From the NCBI GenBank assembly GCA_033283385.1, contig JAWMQQ010000003.1, forward strand, positions 1 through 64,000: 64,000 nt of DNA, given 5' to 3'. The notes beneath the pieces were generated by a model. That model was not told the DNA's origin, did not search any database, and saw only the letters and a list, made by a program, of their open reading frames with translations. Of the stretch, positions 33,631 to 41,675 are shown piece after piece (within the stretch, counting starts at the first letter, position 1; each line of letters opens with the position of its first letter). A program made the translations under genes and the position numbers. The DNA comes from Mangrovimicrobium sp033283385 (GTDB taxonomy: Bacteria; Pseudomonadota; Gammaproteobacteria; Pseudomonadales; Halieaceae).

Positions 33631-34920
33631 ATGAATGTACTGGTGATCGGCAGCGGCGGCCGCGAGCACGCCCTTGCCTGGAAGGCGGCCCAGTCGGGCC
33701 TGGTGGAAACTGTCTTCGTCGCGCCGGGCAACGCCGGCACCTCGCGCGAGGCGGGGCTGGAAAACGTCGCCATCGACGTGATGGACTTCGCCGCGCTGGC
33801 GGACTTCGCGGCACAGAACAATGTCGGGCTGACCATCGTCGGTCCCGAGGCGCCGCTGGTCGAGGGCGTGGTCGACTACTTTGGCGAGCGCGGCCTGAAG
33901 TGCTTCGGCCCGAGCAGGGGCGCGGCCCAGCTGGAGGGCTCCAAGGCCTTCACCAAGGACTTCCTCGCCCGCCACGATATCCCCACCGCCGCCTACGCCA
34001 ACTTCACCGAACTGGAACCGGCGCTGGCCTACCTTCGCGAGCAGGGCGCGCCGATCGTGGTCAAGGCCGACGGCCTCGCCGCCGGCAAGGGCGTGATCGT
34101 CGCCGAGACCCTGGCGCAGGCTGAAGAGGCGGTCACCGACATGCTTTCCGGCAACGCCTTCGGCGACGCCGGCTGCCGCGTGGTCATCGAGGAATTCCTC
34201 GAGGGCGAGGAGGCCAGCTTTATCGTCATGGTCGACGGCAAGAACGTCCTGCCCATGGCCACCAGCCAGGACCACAAGCGCATCGGCGAGGGCGACACCG
34301 GCCCCAACACCGGCGGCATGGGCGCCTACTCCCCCGCCCCCGTGGTGGACGCGGCGGTCTACCAGCGGGTGATGGAACAGGTGATCATGCCGACGGTGCG
34401 CGGCATGGCCGCCGAGGGCAACGCCTACACCGGCTTTCTCTATGCCGGCCTGATGATCTCCCCGGCAGGCGAGCCGAAAGTCATCGAGTACAACTGCCGC
34501 TTCGGCGACCCGGAAACCCAGCCGATCATGATGCGCCTGCAGTCCGACCTGGTGACCCTGTGCGAGACTGCCCTCAACGGCCGCCTCGACACCGCCGTCG
34601 CCCTGTGGGACGAGCGCTGCGCTATCGGCGTGGTACTGGCCGCCGGCGGCTACCCCGGGAGCTACGGCAAGGGCGCCGTCATCTCCGGCCTCGATGGCGC
34701 GGACAGCGAGGACGTAAAAGTCTTCCACGCCGGCACCGCCGAGCGCGACGGCAATGTCGTCACCAGCGGCGGCAGGGTGCTCTGCGTCACCGCGCTGGGC
34801 GCCGATATCGCCAGTGCGCGCGAAGCCTGTTACGCCGCCGCCGACACCATCGAATGGGAGGGCGTTACCCTGCGCCGCGACATTGGCTGGCGCGCGATGG
34901 CGCGCTATAGTCAGGCCTGA
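33631..34920 (+). CDS. purD: phosphoribosylamine-glycine ligase
   Basis: 429-aa ATP-grasp enzyme joining glycine to phosphoribosylamine in purine synthesis. N-terminal MNVLVIGSGGREHALAWK, ATP-grasp core IVVKADGLAAGKGVIVA and C-terminal EYNCRFGDPETQ are canonical. Coupled to purH (1-bp gap) and followed by coq7 after 22 bp. No PurR-like operator was noticed in front of purH. Confidence 0.98.
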   Translation: MNVLVIGSGGREHALAWKAAQSGLVETVFVAPGNAGTSREAGLENVAIDVMDFAALADFAAQNNVGLTIVGPEAPLVEGVVDYFGERGLKCFGPSRGAAQLEGSKAFTKDFLARHDIPTAAYANFTELEPALAYLREQGAPIVVKADGLAAGKGVIVAETLAQAEEAVTDMLSGNAFGDAGCRVVIEEFLEGEEASFIVMVDGKNVLPMATSQDHKRIGEGDTGPNTGGMGAYSPAPVVDAAVYQRVMEQVIMPTVRGMAAEGNAYTGFLYAGLMISPAGEPKVIEYNCRFGDPETQPIMMRLQSDLVTLCETALNGRLDTAVALWDERCAIGVVLAAGGYPGSYGKGAVISGLDGADSEDVKVFHAGTAERDGNVVTSGGRVLCVTALGADIASAREACYAAADTIEWEGVTLRRDIGWRAMARYSQA

Positions 34921-34942
34921 CCCAACACCCGGTAGCTATCCC

Positions 34943-35587
34943 ATGCAGCCGCGCCGGCTCTCACTGCTGGACCGCCTCATCTGCGAGGCCGACACCCTGA
35001 TGCGCACGGTCACCAGCCGCGGGCACAGCGCCGCACGCCAGTCCCCCGCCGAGGGCCACAGCGAGGCCGAACTCACCGAGGCGGAAAAGCGCCACGCCGC
35101 CGGGCTTATGCGCGTCAACCACACCGGCGAGGTTTGCGCACAAGCGCTGTACCAGGGCCAGGCCCTGACCGCGCGACTGCCAACCGTGCGCGGCGAGATG
35201 CAGCAGGCCGCCGCCGAGGAAGTGGATCACCTGGTCTGGTGTGAGGAGCGCCTGCGCGAACTGGACAGCCACACCAGCGTACTCAATCCCGCCTGGTATG
35301 GACTGTCATTCGCCCTCGGCGCCGTGGCCGGCGCCATAGGCGACGACGTCAGCCTGGGCTTTGTCGCAGCGACGGAAGAGCGCGTCTGCAAGCACCTGCG
35401 GGATCACCTGGCGCGCCTGCCGGATGATGACCGCAAGTCGCACTTGATCCTGCAGCAGATGCTGGAAGATGAAGAGCGCCACGGCCGCAAGGCGCTGGAG
35501 GCCGGCGGGCGCGATTTCCCGCGCGGTGTAAAAGATGCCATGACGGCAATCTCGACGGTGATGACCGGCAGCAGCTACCGCCTGTAG
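34943..35587 (+). CDS. coq7: ubiquinone hydroxylase Coq7 (demethoxyubiquinone monooxygenase)
   Basis: 214-aa di-iron protein that hydroxylates demethoxyubiquinone. The iron ligands are visible: Glu in NHTGEVCAQALYQGQ, ExxH in AAEEVDHLVWCEERL, and a second ExxH in LEDEERHGRKALE. It replaces UbiF as in Pseudomonas. The ATG at 34943 gives the canonical N-terminus. Its TAG stop is the head of repeat array R6. In P. aeruginosa, as I recall, speD lies between coq7 and the OsmC gene; here only the repeat array does. Confidence 0.95.
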   Translation: MQPRRLSLLDRLICEADTLMRTVTSRGHSAARQSPAEGHSEAELTEAEKRHAAGLMRVNHTGEVCAQALYQGQALTARLPTVRGEMQQAAAEEVDHLVWCEERLRELDSHTSVLNPAWYGLSFALGAVAGAIGDDVSLGFVAATEERVCKHLRDHLARLPDDDRKSHLILQQMLEDEERHGRKALEAGGRDFPRGVKDAMTAISTVMTGSSYRL

Positions 35588-35691
35588 GAGCCTGCTACGC
35601 CGGCGATCCGATCTGTAGGAGCCCGCTACGCCGGCGATCCGATCTGTAGGAGCCCGCTCTGCGGGCGATCGCCTGCGTAGCAGGCTCCTAC
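35584..35691. repeat. GTAG-headed palindromic repeat array R6
   Basis: Three direct units with exact 31-bp period (35584, 35615, 35646; GTAGGAGCC(T/C)GCT) and a terminal inverse GCAGGCTCCTAC ending at 35691. It forms the whole gap between convergent coq7 and the OsmC gene and supplies both stop codons (TAG 35585-35587; CTA 35688-35690 on the other strand). Confidence 0.93.
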
Positions 35692-36119
35692 AACGCGGCG
35701 CCGAACTCCACGATTTCGTAACTGTGGCTCATCGCCACACCGGCGGCGCCCAGCATGATGGAGGCGCTGCAGTATTTCTCCGCGGACAATTCCACCGCGC
35801 GCTTGACGTGGTTTTCCTTCAGCCCGACACCAGTCACGATGAAATGCAGGTGGATTGCGGTAAACACCGCGGGCACCGCATCGGCGCGCTGCGCTTCGAT
35901 TTCGACGCGGCAGTCGACCACCTGCTGCCGGGACTTTTTCAGCATCGACAGTACGTCGTAAGTGGAGCAACCGCCGGTGCCGATCAGCAACATTTCCATC
36001 GGCCGCGGGCCGAGGTTGCGTCCGCCGAGGTCCGCGGCGCCGTCCATCACCACCGCGTGGCCGCTGCCGGACTCGCCGACGAAAAGGGCGCCGTCGCTCC
36101 ACTTCACCGTTGCTTTCAT
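35688..36119 (-). CDS. OsmC/Ohr-family protein
   Basis: 143 aa from MKATVKW; an upstream in-frame GTG would add seven residues. The OsmC fold is indicated by GPRPMEMLLIGTGGCSTYDV, whose cysteine is the redox cysteine, and by EKYCSASIMLGAAG with the second one. Members reduce organic hydroperoxides, though this YhfA-like subgroup is uncharacterised. It sits between coq7 and crp as in Pseudomonas. Stop codon from repeat R6. Confidence 0.85.
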   Translation of the reverse strand: MKATVKWSDGALFVGESGSGHAVVMDGAADLGGRNLGPRPMEMLLIGTGGCSTYDVLSMLKKSRQQVVDCRVEIEAQRADAVPAVFTAIHLHFIVTGVGLKENHVKRAVELSAEKYCSASIMLGAAGVAMSHSYEIVEFGAAL

Positions 36120-36189
36120 TGCGTCTGCCACTTGCCGCACTCCTGCTGCCGATAAAACCGGGCGCGCAGCTTAGCACAACAAGTACCGT

Positions 36190-36217
36190 TTTACTTGAAG
36201 GTAGAGTGGGCTAGAAT
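36190..36217 (+). promoter_or_regulatory. probable crp/vfr promoter
   Basis: TTTACT (36190-36195), 16-bp spacer, TAGAAT (36212-36217), then AGGGGA as ribosome site ahead of the GTG start at 36254. Each hexamer is 4-5/6 to the sigma-70 consensus. No clear CRP site for autoregulation was seen. Confidence 0.5.
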
Positions 36218-36253
36218 TGGCGCAAAACTATTACACTGTGTAGGGGAATTTTC

Positions 36254-36898
36254 GTGCTAAAACCGCAGATCGTGAAGGCTATTCCTACGATTGACAGTTT
36301 CCTCCAGCACTGCCAGCGCAAGCAATACAAGGCAAAGGCAACAGTGATGAAACAGGGCGAAGCCGGGGATACGCTGTACGTGATTCTCGACGGTTCGGTT
36401 TCAGTCATGGTTGAAGACCCCGACGACCCCGGCCACATGATGGTGGTGAGCTACCTCAACCCCGGCGATTTCGTCGGCGAGATGGGCCTGTTCGAGGACG
36501 AGATCCAGCCGCGCAGCGCGATGGTCGTCGCCAAGACCGCCTGCGAAGTGGCCGAGATCACCTACGAGAAATTCCACCAGGTCCGCGCGCAATACCCCGA
36601 AGTGCTCTACGCGGTTTCCCGGCAGATCTGCAAGCGCCTGCGCCTCACCACGCGCAAGCTGTCCGACCTCGCCTTTGTCGACGTCACCGGCCGCATCGCC
36701 CACACCCTGCTGGACCTGTGCAAGGAACCGGACGCGATGACCCACCCCGAGGGCATGCAGATCAAGGTCACCCGGCAGGAACTCGGCAAGATCGTCGGCT
36801 GCTCGCGCGAGATGGCTGGTCGGGTGCTGAAGAACCTCGAGGAGGACGGACTGGTGTCGGTTGCCGGCAAGACCATGGTGGTTTTCGGCACCCGCTAA
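36254..36898 (+). CDS. crp: cAMP receptor protein (CRP/Vfr)
   Basis: 214-aa global transcription factor. The cAMP pocket is in GDFVGEMGLFEDEIQPRSAMVVA, with the conserved Glu and Arg-Ser. The dimer helix follows, then the DNA-reading helix VTRQELGKIVGCSREMAGRV, with the Arg-Glu-x-x-(G/A)-Arg pattern that reads TGTGA half-sites. Closest in type to Pseudomonas Vfr, which also neighbours trpC. GTG start with AGGGGA upstream. Confidence 0.95.
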   Translation: MLKPQIVKAIPTIDSFLQHCQRKQYKAKATVMKQGEAGDTLYVILDGSVSVMVEDPDDPGHMMVVSYLNPGDFVGEMGLFEDEIQPRSAMVVAKTACEVAEITYEKFHQVRAQYPEVLYAVSRQICKRLRLTTRKLSDLAFVDVTGRIAHTLLDLCKEPDAMTHPEGMQIKVTRQELGKIVGCSREMAGRVLKNLEEDGLVSVAGKTMVVFGTR

Positions 36899-36901
36899 CC
36901 C

Positions 36902-37035
36902 GTAGGAGCCTGCTACGCAGGCGATTTCCCCAGCCCCCAGACACCGCTATCGCGATCGATCGCGCATCGTAGGAGCCTGCTACGCAGGCGATCGGACTCC
37001 TGCTGCGCGCGATCGCCTGCGTAGCAGGCTCCTAC
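36902..37035. repeat. GTAG-headed palindromic repeat array R7
   Basis: Two identical direct heads GTAGGAGCCTGCTACGCAGG (36902 and about 36969) and an inverse GCAGGCTCCTAC ending at 37035, between the convergent crp and trpC. Unlike several other arrays the crp stop (TAA) lies just outside it. Confidence 0.92.
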
Positions 37036-37073
37036 GGGGCGATCGCATCGCCCGCCCAGCGAGTTCCGGCAAG

Positions 37074-37874
37074 TCAGAAAAAGAGCTCGCGCAACCTGTC
37101 GCCCGGTTCATCGGCGCGCATGAACGCCTCACCGACCAGGAATGCATACACACCGTGCTCGCGCATCAAGGCGACGTCGTCCGGTGTGTGGATACCACTC
37201 TCGGTTATCACCGTGCGATCGTCCGGAATCGCGGCCAGCAAATCGATTGTCGTCTGCAGGCTGGTCTCGAAACTGTGCAGGTCGCGGTTGTTGATACCGA
37301 CCAGCGGCGTGGGCAGGGCCAGCGCGCGCTGCAGTTCGTCGGCGTCGTGCACTTCCACCAGCACGTCCAGCCCCGCGGCTGTCGCCGCGTCGGACAGCTC
37401 CGACATCTGCACATCCGACAACGCCGCAACGATGAGCAGGATTGCATCGGCGCCGATGCAGCGCGCCTCGAACACCTGGTAGGGATCGACGGTGAAATCC
37501 TTGCGCAGCACCGGCAGTTCGCAGGCCGCGCGCGCCTGCTGCAGGTACTCGTCCGCGCCCTGGAAAAAGTCCACGTCGGTCAGCACGGACAGGCAGGTCG
37601 CACCGCCGGCCTGGTAACTCGCCGCGATCTGCGCGGGGTGGAAATCGGCGCGGATCACCCCCTTGCTGGGCGATGCCTTTTTCACCTCGGCGATAACGGC
37701 GGGCTGTTTGCGACCGGCCTGCGCGCACAGGGCACTGGCAAACCCGCGTGTCGCCGGCAGCTCGGCGATGGCGGCCTGCAGTTCCGCGAGCGGGCGGCGG
37801 GCGCGGCGCTCGGCGACCTCCTCGGCCTTGCGCGCCAGGATACGGCGCAGGATGGTGGGGGCTGCTGTGTTCAT
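37074..37874 (-). CDS. trpC: indole-3-glycerol phosphate synthase
   Basis: 266-aa TIM-barrel enzyme of tryptophan synthesis, monofunctional (no PRAI domain). Catalytic and phosphate motifs: VIAEVKKASPSKGVIR, LRKDFTVDPYQVFEAR, VGINNRDLHSFET and ITESGIHTPDDV. Last gene of trpEGDC, 4 bp after trpD. Confidence 0.98.
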   Translation of the reverse strand: MNTAAPTILRRILARKAEEVAERRARRPLAELQAAIAELPATRGFASALCAQAGRKQPAVIAEVKKASPSKGVIRADFHPAQIAASYQAGGATCLSVLTDVDFFQGADEYLQQARAACELPVLRKDFTVDPYQVFEARCIGADAILLIVAALSDVQMSELSDAATAAGLDVLVEVHDADELQRALALPTPLVGINNRDLHSFETSLQTTIDLLAAIPDDRTVITESGIHTPDDVALMREHGVYAFLVGEAFMRADEPGDRLRELFF

Positions 37875-37878
37875 CGTG

Positions 37879-38922
37879 TCATTTCCCGTCGCCGCGCATC
37901 ACCTGGGTGAAGTCGACGAACTCCTGCAGCTTCTGCGCCGCCTGCCCGGTGGCGAGCAGGTCTTCCGCCATGGCCACGCCGTCGGCGATGGTGGCGGTGA
38001 TGCCGGCCACGTAGATCGTCGCGCCGGCATTCAGGGCGATCATCGCCGCCGCCTTGCGCGCGGCCGCGTCCGTATCGCCGGCCAGCGCCGCGCGAATCAG
38101 CTTCGCCGAAGCCTTGGCGTCGGCCACGGACAGCCCCTCGAGATCCTGGTGCTGCAGGCCGAAATCCTCGGGCTTGATGTGGTAGCTCTCGAGGTTGCCG
38201 TCACACCACTCGGCCACCTGGGTGCCGGCGGCGATGGAAATCTCGTCCAGGCCATCGTCGGCGTGTACCACCATCGCGTGCTCCGCGCCGAGCAGGCCCA
38301 GCACCCGGGCCAGCGGCTCGCAGAGCGCGGCGGAGAATACGCCGACCACCTGGCGTTTCACGCCGGCCGGGTTGGTCAGCGGGCCCAGCACATTGAATAT
38401 GGTGCGCATGCCCAGCTCCCGGCGCGGTCCCACCGCGTAGCGCATGGCGCTGTGGTGCAGCGGCGCGAACATGAAGCCCACGCCAACCTCCTCGATGGCG
38501 CGAGCCACCTGGCCGGGATCGAGATCCAGCGGCATGCCCAGGGTTTCCAGCACATCGGAGCTGCCGCTGGAACTGGAGACGCCGCGGTTGCCGTGCTTGG
38601 CGACATGCGCGCCGGCGGCGGCGACCACGAAGGACGATGCCGTTGAGACGTTGAACAGGTTCGCCCCGTCGCCGCCGGTGCCGACGAGGTCGACCAGGTG
38701 CGGACAGTCCACCACCACCGGTGTCGCCAGCTCGCGCATCACCTGCGCCGCGCCGGCTATCTCGTCGATGGTCTCGCCCTTCATGCGCAGCGCCACCAGC
38801 AGGGCGCCGATCTGCGCGTCGGTGGCATCGCCGGACATCACCTGGCGCATGACCGCCGCCATCTCCTCGCGGCTCAAATCCCGCGACTCCACCAGAGCCG
38901 CCAGTGCCTGTTTGATTTCCAT
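37879..38922 (-). CDS. trpD: anthranilate phosphoribosyltransferase
   Basis: 347 aa; transfers phosphoribose from PRPP to anthranilate. Diagnostic PRPP loop VDLVGTGGDGANLFNVST, then KHGNRGVSSSSGSSDVLE and GPLTNPAGVKRQVVGVF. Monofunctional, not fused to TrpG. The start is 1 bp after the trpG stop. Confidence 0.98.
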   Translation of the reverse strand: MEIKQALAALVESRDLSREEMAAVMRQVMSGDATDAQIGALLVALRMKGETIDEIAGAAQVMRELATPVVVDCPHLVDLVGTGGDGANLFNVSTASSFVVAAAGAHVAKHGNRGVSSSSGSSDVLETLGMPLDLDPGQVARAIEEVGVGFMFAPLHHSAMRYAVGPRRELGMRTIFNVLGPLTNPAGVKRQVVGVFSAALCEPLARVLGLLGAEHAMVVHADDGLDEISIAAGTQVAEWCDGNLESYHIKPEDFGLQHQDLEGLSVADAKASAKLIRAALAGDTDAAARKAAAMIALNAGATIYVAGITATIADGVAMAEDLLATGQAAQKLQEFVDFTQVMRGDGK

Positions 38923-38923
38923 G

Positions 38924-39502
38924 CTATTGCTCCAGGAAGTTGCGCAGCAGGTCGTGGCCGTGGGCTGTCAGGATCGACTCGGGGTGGAACTGCACACCCT
39001 CCACCGCCAGCTCACGGTGCCGCAGGCCCATGATTTCGTCCATCTCGCCGGATTCGGTCTCTGTCCAGGCGGTGATTTCCAGGCAATCCGGCAGGCTGGC
39101 GCGCTGCACCACCAGGCTGTGGTAGCGGGTGGCCTCGAAAGGCTCGGACAGGCCGCGGAAGACACCCTTGCCGGAGTGGTGCACCGGCGAGGTCTTGCCG
39201 TGCATCACCTGCCGGGCGCGCACCACCTTGCCGCCGAACACCTGGCCGATGCTCTGGTGGCCGAGGCAGATGCCGAGAATCGGCAGCTTGCCGGCGTACT
39301 CGCGGATCACCTCCATCGAGATCCCCGCCTCGTTGGGCGTACAGGGGCCCGGGGAAATCACGATTTTTTCCGGGGCCAGCGCGGCGATGTCCGCCACGGC
39401 GATCTCGTCGTTGCGCACCACGTGCACGTCCGCGCCCAGTTCACCGAGGTATTGCACCACGTTGTAGGTAAAGGAGTCGTAGTTGTCGATCATCAGCAAC
39501 AT
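38924..39502 (-). CDS. trpG: anthranilate synthase glutaminase component
   Basis: 192-aa class I glutamine amidotransferase that feeds ammonia to TrpE. Triad: Cys in ILGICLGHQSIG and His/Glu in QFHPESILT. N-terminal MLLMIDNYDSFTYNVVQYL is typical of TrpG/PabA; the position directly after trpE marks it as the tryptophan enzyme. It may also serve PabB. Confidence 0.97.
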   Translation of the reverse strand: MLLMIDNYDSFTYNVVQYLGELGADVHVVRNDEIAVADIAALAPEKIVISPGPCTPNEAGISMEVIREYAGKLPILGICLGHQSIGQVFGGKVVRARQVMHGKTSPVHHSGKGVFRGLSEPFEATRYHSLVVQRASLPDCLEITAWTETESGEMDEIMGLRHRELAVEGVQFHPESILTAHGHDLLRNFLEQ

Positions 39503-39505
39503 GGT

Positions 39506-40990
39506 TCAGCCCTCCTCGCCCAGCGCCATGGAGGCCGCGCGAAACATCGCCCGGGCCTTGTTGTGGGTTTCCTTCCACTCCAGCCGCGGCACCGAGTCCG
39601 CCACCACGCCGCCGCCGGCCTGCACGTAGAGCTGGCCGTTCTTGACCACCGCCGTGCGGATGGCGATGGCGGTATCCATGTCGCCTGCCCAGGAGAGGTA
39701 GCCCACCGCGCCGCCGTAGACGCCGCGTTTCACGGGCTCCAGTTCGTCGATGATTTCCATAGCGCGAATCTTCGGCGCGCCGCTCAGGGTGCCCGCGGGC
39801 AGGGTCGCGCGCAGCACGTCGATGGCGGACTTGCCGGATTTCAGTTTTCCGTGCACGTTGGAAACGATGTGCATCACGTGGGAGTAGCGCTCCACCACCA
39901 TCTTGTCGGTGAGCTCCACCGAGCCGGTCTCGGCAATGCGGCCGACGTCGTTGCGGCCGAGGTCGATCAGCATCAGGTGCTCGGCGATCTCCTTGGGGTC
40001 CGCCAGCAGCTCGGCTTCGAGCGCCTCATCTTCCTCTTCGGTGTAACCGCGGCGGCGGGTGCCGGCAATCGGCCGCACCGTGACCACGCCCTTCTCCAGC
40101 CGGGCGAGAATCTCCGGCGAGGAGCCGACGATATGGAAATCCTCCAGATCGAGGTAGTACATGTACGGCGAGGGATTCAGGTTGCGCAGGGCGCGATAGA
40201 GATTCAGCGGCGGAGCGGAGAACGGCACGTTGAGGCGCTGGGAGGGCACCACCTGCATGACGTCGCCCGCCAGCACGTACTCCTTCACCTTTTCCACCGC
40301 CTCGTAATAGGCGGTCTCGGTGAAGTGCGAGCTGGCCTTTTCTTCCAGCGCCGCACTGCCGGCGGCGTGCAGGGCCACGTCCGGCAGCGGGGGCATCGGC
40401 TCGCGCAGCTTGTCCGCCAGCGCCCGCAGCCTCTGCTGCGCTTTTTCCAGCGCGTCGTCCAGGGCGGGGTCGGCGTTCACGACCAGGCGGATGGTGCCGG
40501 CGAGATTGTCGAAGACCAGCACTTCCTCGGAGACCATCAGCAGGATGTCGGGGTTGCCCAGTTCGTCCGGCGGTGTGCCCGCGGCCAGGCGCGGCTCGAC
40601 GTAACGCACGGTGTCGTAACCGAAGTAGCCGACCAGCCCGCCGTGAAACACCGGCAAGTCCTCCCGCGGCGCGGTGCGATACCGCTGCTGGTAATCCTCG
40701 ATATAGGCCAGCGGGTCGGCGACCTCTTCGCTGTCGCTCAACTCGCCGTCGACGAAGGTGTTGACCCGGTTGCCGAACACCTTGAGCACGGTGCGGCTGG
40801 GCAGGCCGATGATCGAGTAGCGGCCCCACTTCTCGCCGCCCTGCACGGATTCAAACAGATAGGAATACGGGCCCTCGGCGAGCTTGCGGTAGGCGCTGAT
40901 CGGAGTCTCGAGATCGGCCAGCACTTCCAGGCTGACGGGGATACGGTTGTACTCTTGTGCCGCCAGGGCGACAAAGTCCTGCGGATTCAT
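39506..40990 (-). CDS. trpE: anthranilate synthase component I
   Basis: 494 aa; converts chorismate and ammonia to anthranilate. The feedback site includes a variant of LLES as LFESVQ in SYLFESVQGGEKWGRYS. Chorismate-binding motifs PIAGTRRRGYTEEED, DLGRNDVGRI and GTLSGAPKIRAMEI are intact. First gene of trpEGDC, preceded by a Trp-codon leader peptide and its own promoter. Confidence 0.98.
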   Translation of the reverse strand: MNPQDFVALAAQEYNRIPVSLEVLADLETPISAYRKLAEGPYSYLFESVQGGEKWGRYSIIGLPSRTVLKVFGNRVNTFVDGELSDSEEVADPLAYIEDYQQRYRTAPREDLPVFHGGLVGYFGYDTVRYVEPRLAAGTPPDELGNPDILLMVSEEVLVFDNLAGTIRLVVNADPALDDALEKAQQRLRALADKLREPMPPLPDVALHAAGSAALEEKASSHFTETAYYEAVEKVKEYVLAGDVMQVVPSQRLNVPFSAPPLNLYRALRNLNPSPYMYYLDLEDFHIVGSSPEILARLEKGVVTVRPIAGTRRRGYTEEEDEALEAELLADPKEIAEHLMLIDLGRNDVGRIAETGSVELTDKMVVERYSHVMHIVSNVHGKLKSGKSAIDVLRATLPAGTLSGAPKIRAMEIIDELEPVKRGVYGGAVGYLSWAGDMDTAIAIRTAVVKNGQLYVQAGGGVVADSVPRLEWKETHNKARAMFRAASMALGEEG

Positions 40991-41042
40991 GGGATTTCCT
41001 CGGAGAAATTGTTTGCGTAATCAGGTCGTGACGAGGCCCTGG

Positions 41043-41099
41043 CTACCATCGCCAGCAGGTCACTTCTCGCATCGACAGGAGGTCGAGTCTCTTACGCAT
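41043..41099 (-). CDS. trpL: candidate trp operon leader peptide
   Basis: 18 codons ending ...REVTCWRW-stop, so two tryptophan codons lie within the last three sense codons. It starts about 33 nt after the predicted transcript start and ends 52 nt before trpE. GCTGT-GCAA-ACAGC (minus strand of 41101-41114) forms a tetraloop hairpin between a GGAG and the start codon, which would shorten the effective ribosome-site spacing. A second in-frame ATG at 41072 would give 9 aa. The stretch with the Trp codons can pair (CTGGC with GCCAG, GTGAC with GTCAC). This is consistent with attenuation, but a U-run terminator is not evident. Confidence 0.65.
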   Translation of the reverse strand: MRKRLDLLSMREVTCWRW

Positions 41100-41138
41100 G
41101 GCTGTTTGCACAGCGGTCTCCGATTTCGGGGTCCGGCT

Positions 41139-41166
41139 ATTGTACATGCCGGCTTCCGGATGGCAA
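41139..41166 (-). promoter_or_regulatory. trpEGDC promoter
   Basis: Minus strand: TTGCCA (41161-41166), 16-bp spacer, TACAAT (41139-41144), each 5/6 to consensus, about 40 bp upstream of the leader peptide. No TrpR operator was recognised across it. Confidence 0.7.
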
Positions 41167-41489
41167 ACGGCGCGGAGCGACGCTTTGCCGGCTCGTCTGG
41201 CCTGGAGCCGCTTCCGCTGCTCCCCTGGTTCTGCTCGCGTTGCCTCGGTGCATTCTGGTCGGCCCGAATCGGAGTGGATTCGGCTGCCGTGCCATTCTGC
41301 GGAAGGACATCCGGCTCCGGAAAGGCGCTCGACTACCGCCCGGTTCTGCGGCGACACAGAGCCACTGGCGGGCCAGACAGGTGCCGCGAAGCTGCAACCC
41401 CGCCAACCGCCCGGCTCGTGCCCGTCGGAAGACAATCCCACCACAGCGAGACCGGCGGCAATGTCCAGCCAGCGTACGGAGAGAGGGCA
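41167..41489. other. intergenic sequence between trp promoter and element B
   Basis: About 320 bp with no convincing gene on either strand; short frames here are proline/arginine-rich and not protein-like. In P. aeruginosa, as I recall, gph lies between rpe and trpE; no remnant of it could be recognised. Confidence 0.4.
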
Positions 41490-41599
41490 GAGGGACGGAC
41501 AGCGCCTTTCCGGGGCGTTAGCGGCCAGGATGGCCGCGCTCGAGCCTGCACATGGATGTGCGCTTTTTGGCGGTCCCGGAAAGGCGCTGTCCGGCCCTC
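41490..41599 (+). repeat. structured repeated element, copy B
   Basis: Outer stem of 25 bp with one mismatch (41490-41514 with 41575-41599), inner 18 bp perfect. The 60-nt core (41515-41574) contains GCGGCC-AGGAT-GGCCGC and GCACA-TGGA-TGTGC hairpins and CGCTTTTTGGCGGT at its 3' end. The core is 56/60 identical to copy A (minus strand); the stems differ in six base pairs and one pair is missing, all changes being compensated. Lies between trpE and rpe. Confidence 0.85.
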
Positions 41600-41650
41600 G
41601 GCCCGGCGCCGCACTCCGAGGCCAAAGCCCCGAACAGAGCAAACCGGGGT

Positions 41651-41675
41651 GATCGCACGCAGAGCGCGCTCCTAC
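41651..41675. repeat. GTAG-headed repeat R8 (single inverse unit)
   Basis: One unit, reading on the minus strand GTAGGAGCGCGCTCTGCG. Its TAG (CTA at 41672-41674 on the plus strand) is the stop codon of rpe. Confidence 0.85.

Noticed and set aside
35584..35691. The 31-bp tandem units as a CRISPR array
   Set aside because: Repeat units are palindromic and abut without unique spacers of constant length, and no cas genes are present.
41167..41650. Short open frames across element B and its flank as a gene
   Set aside because: The predicted peptides are proline/arginine-rich and track the repeated DNA element; similar peptides arise from element A in a different gene context.
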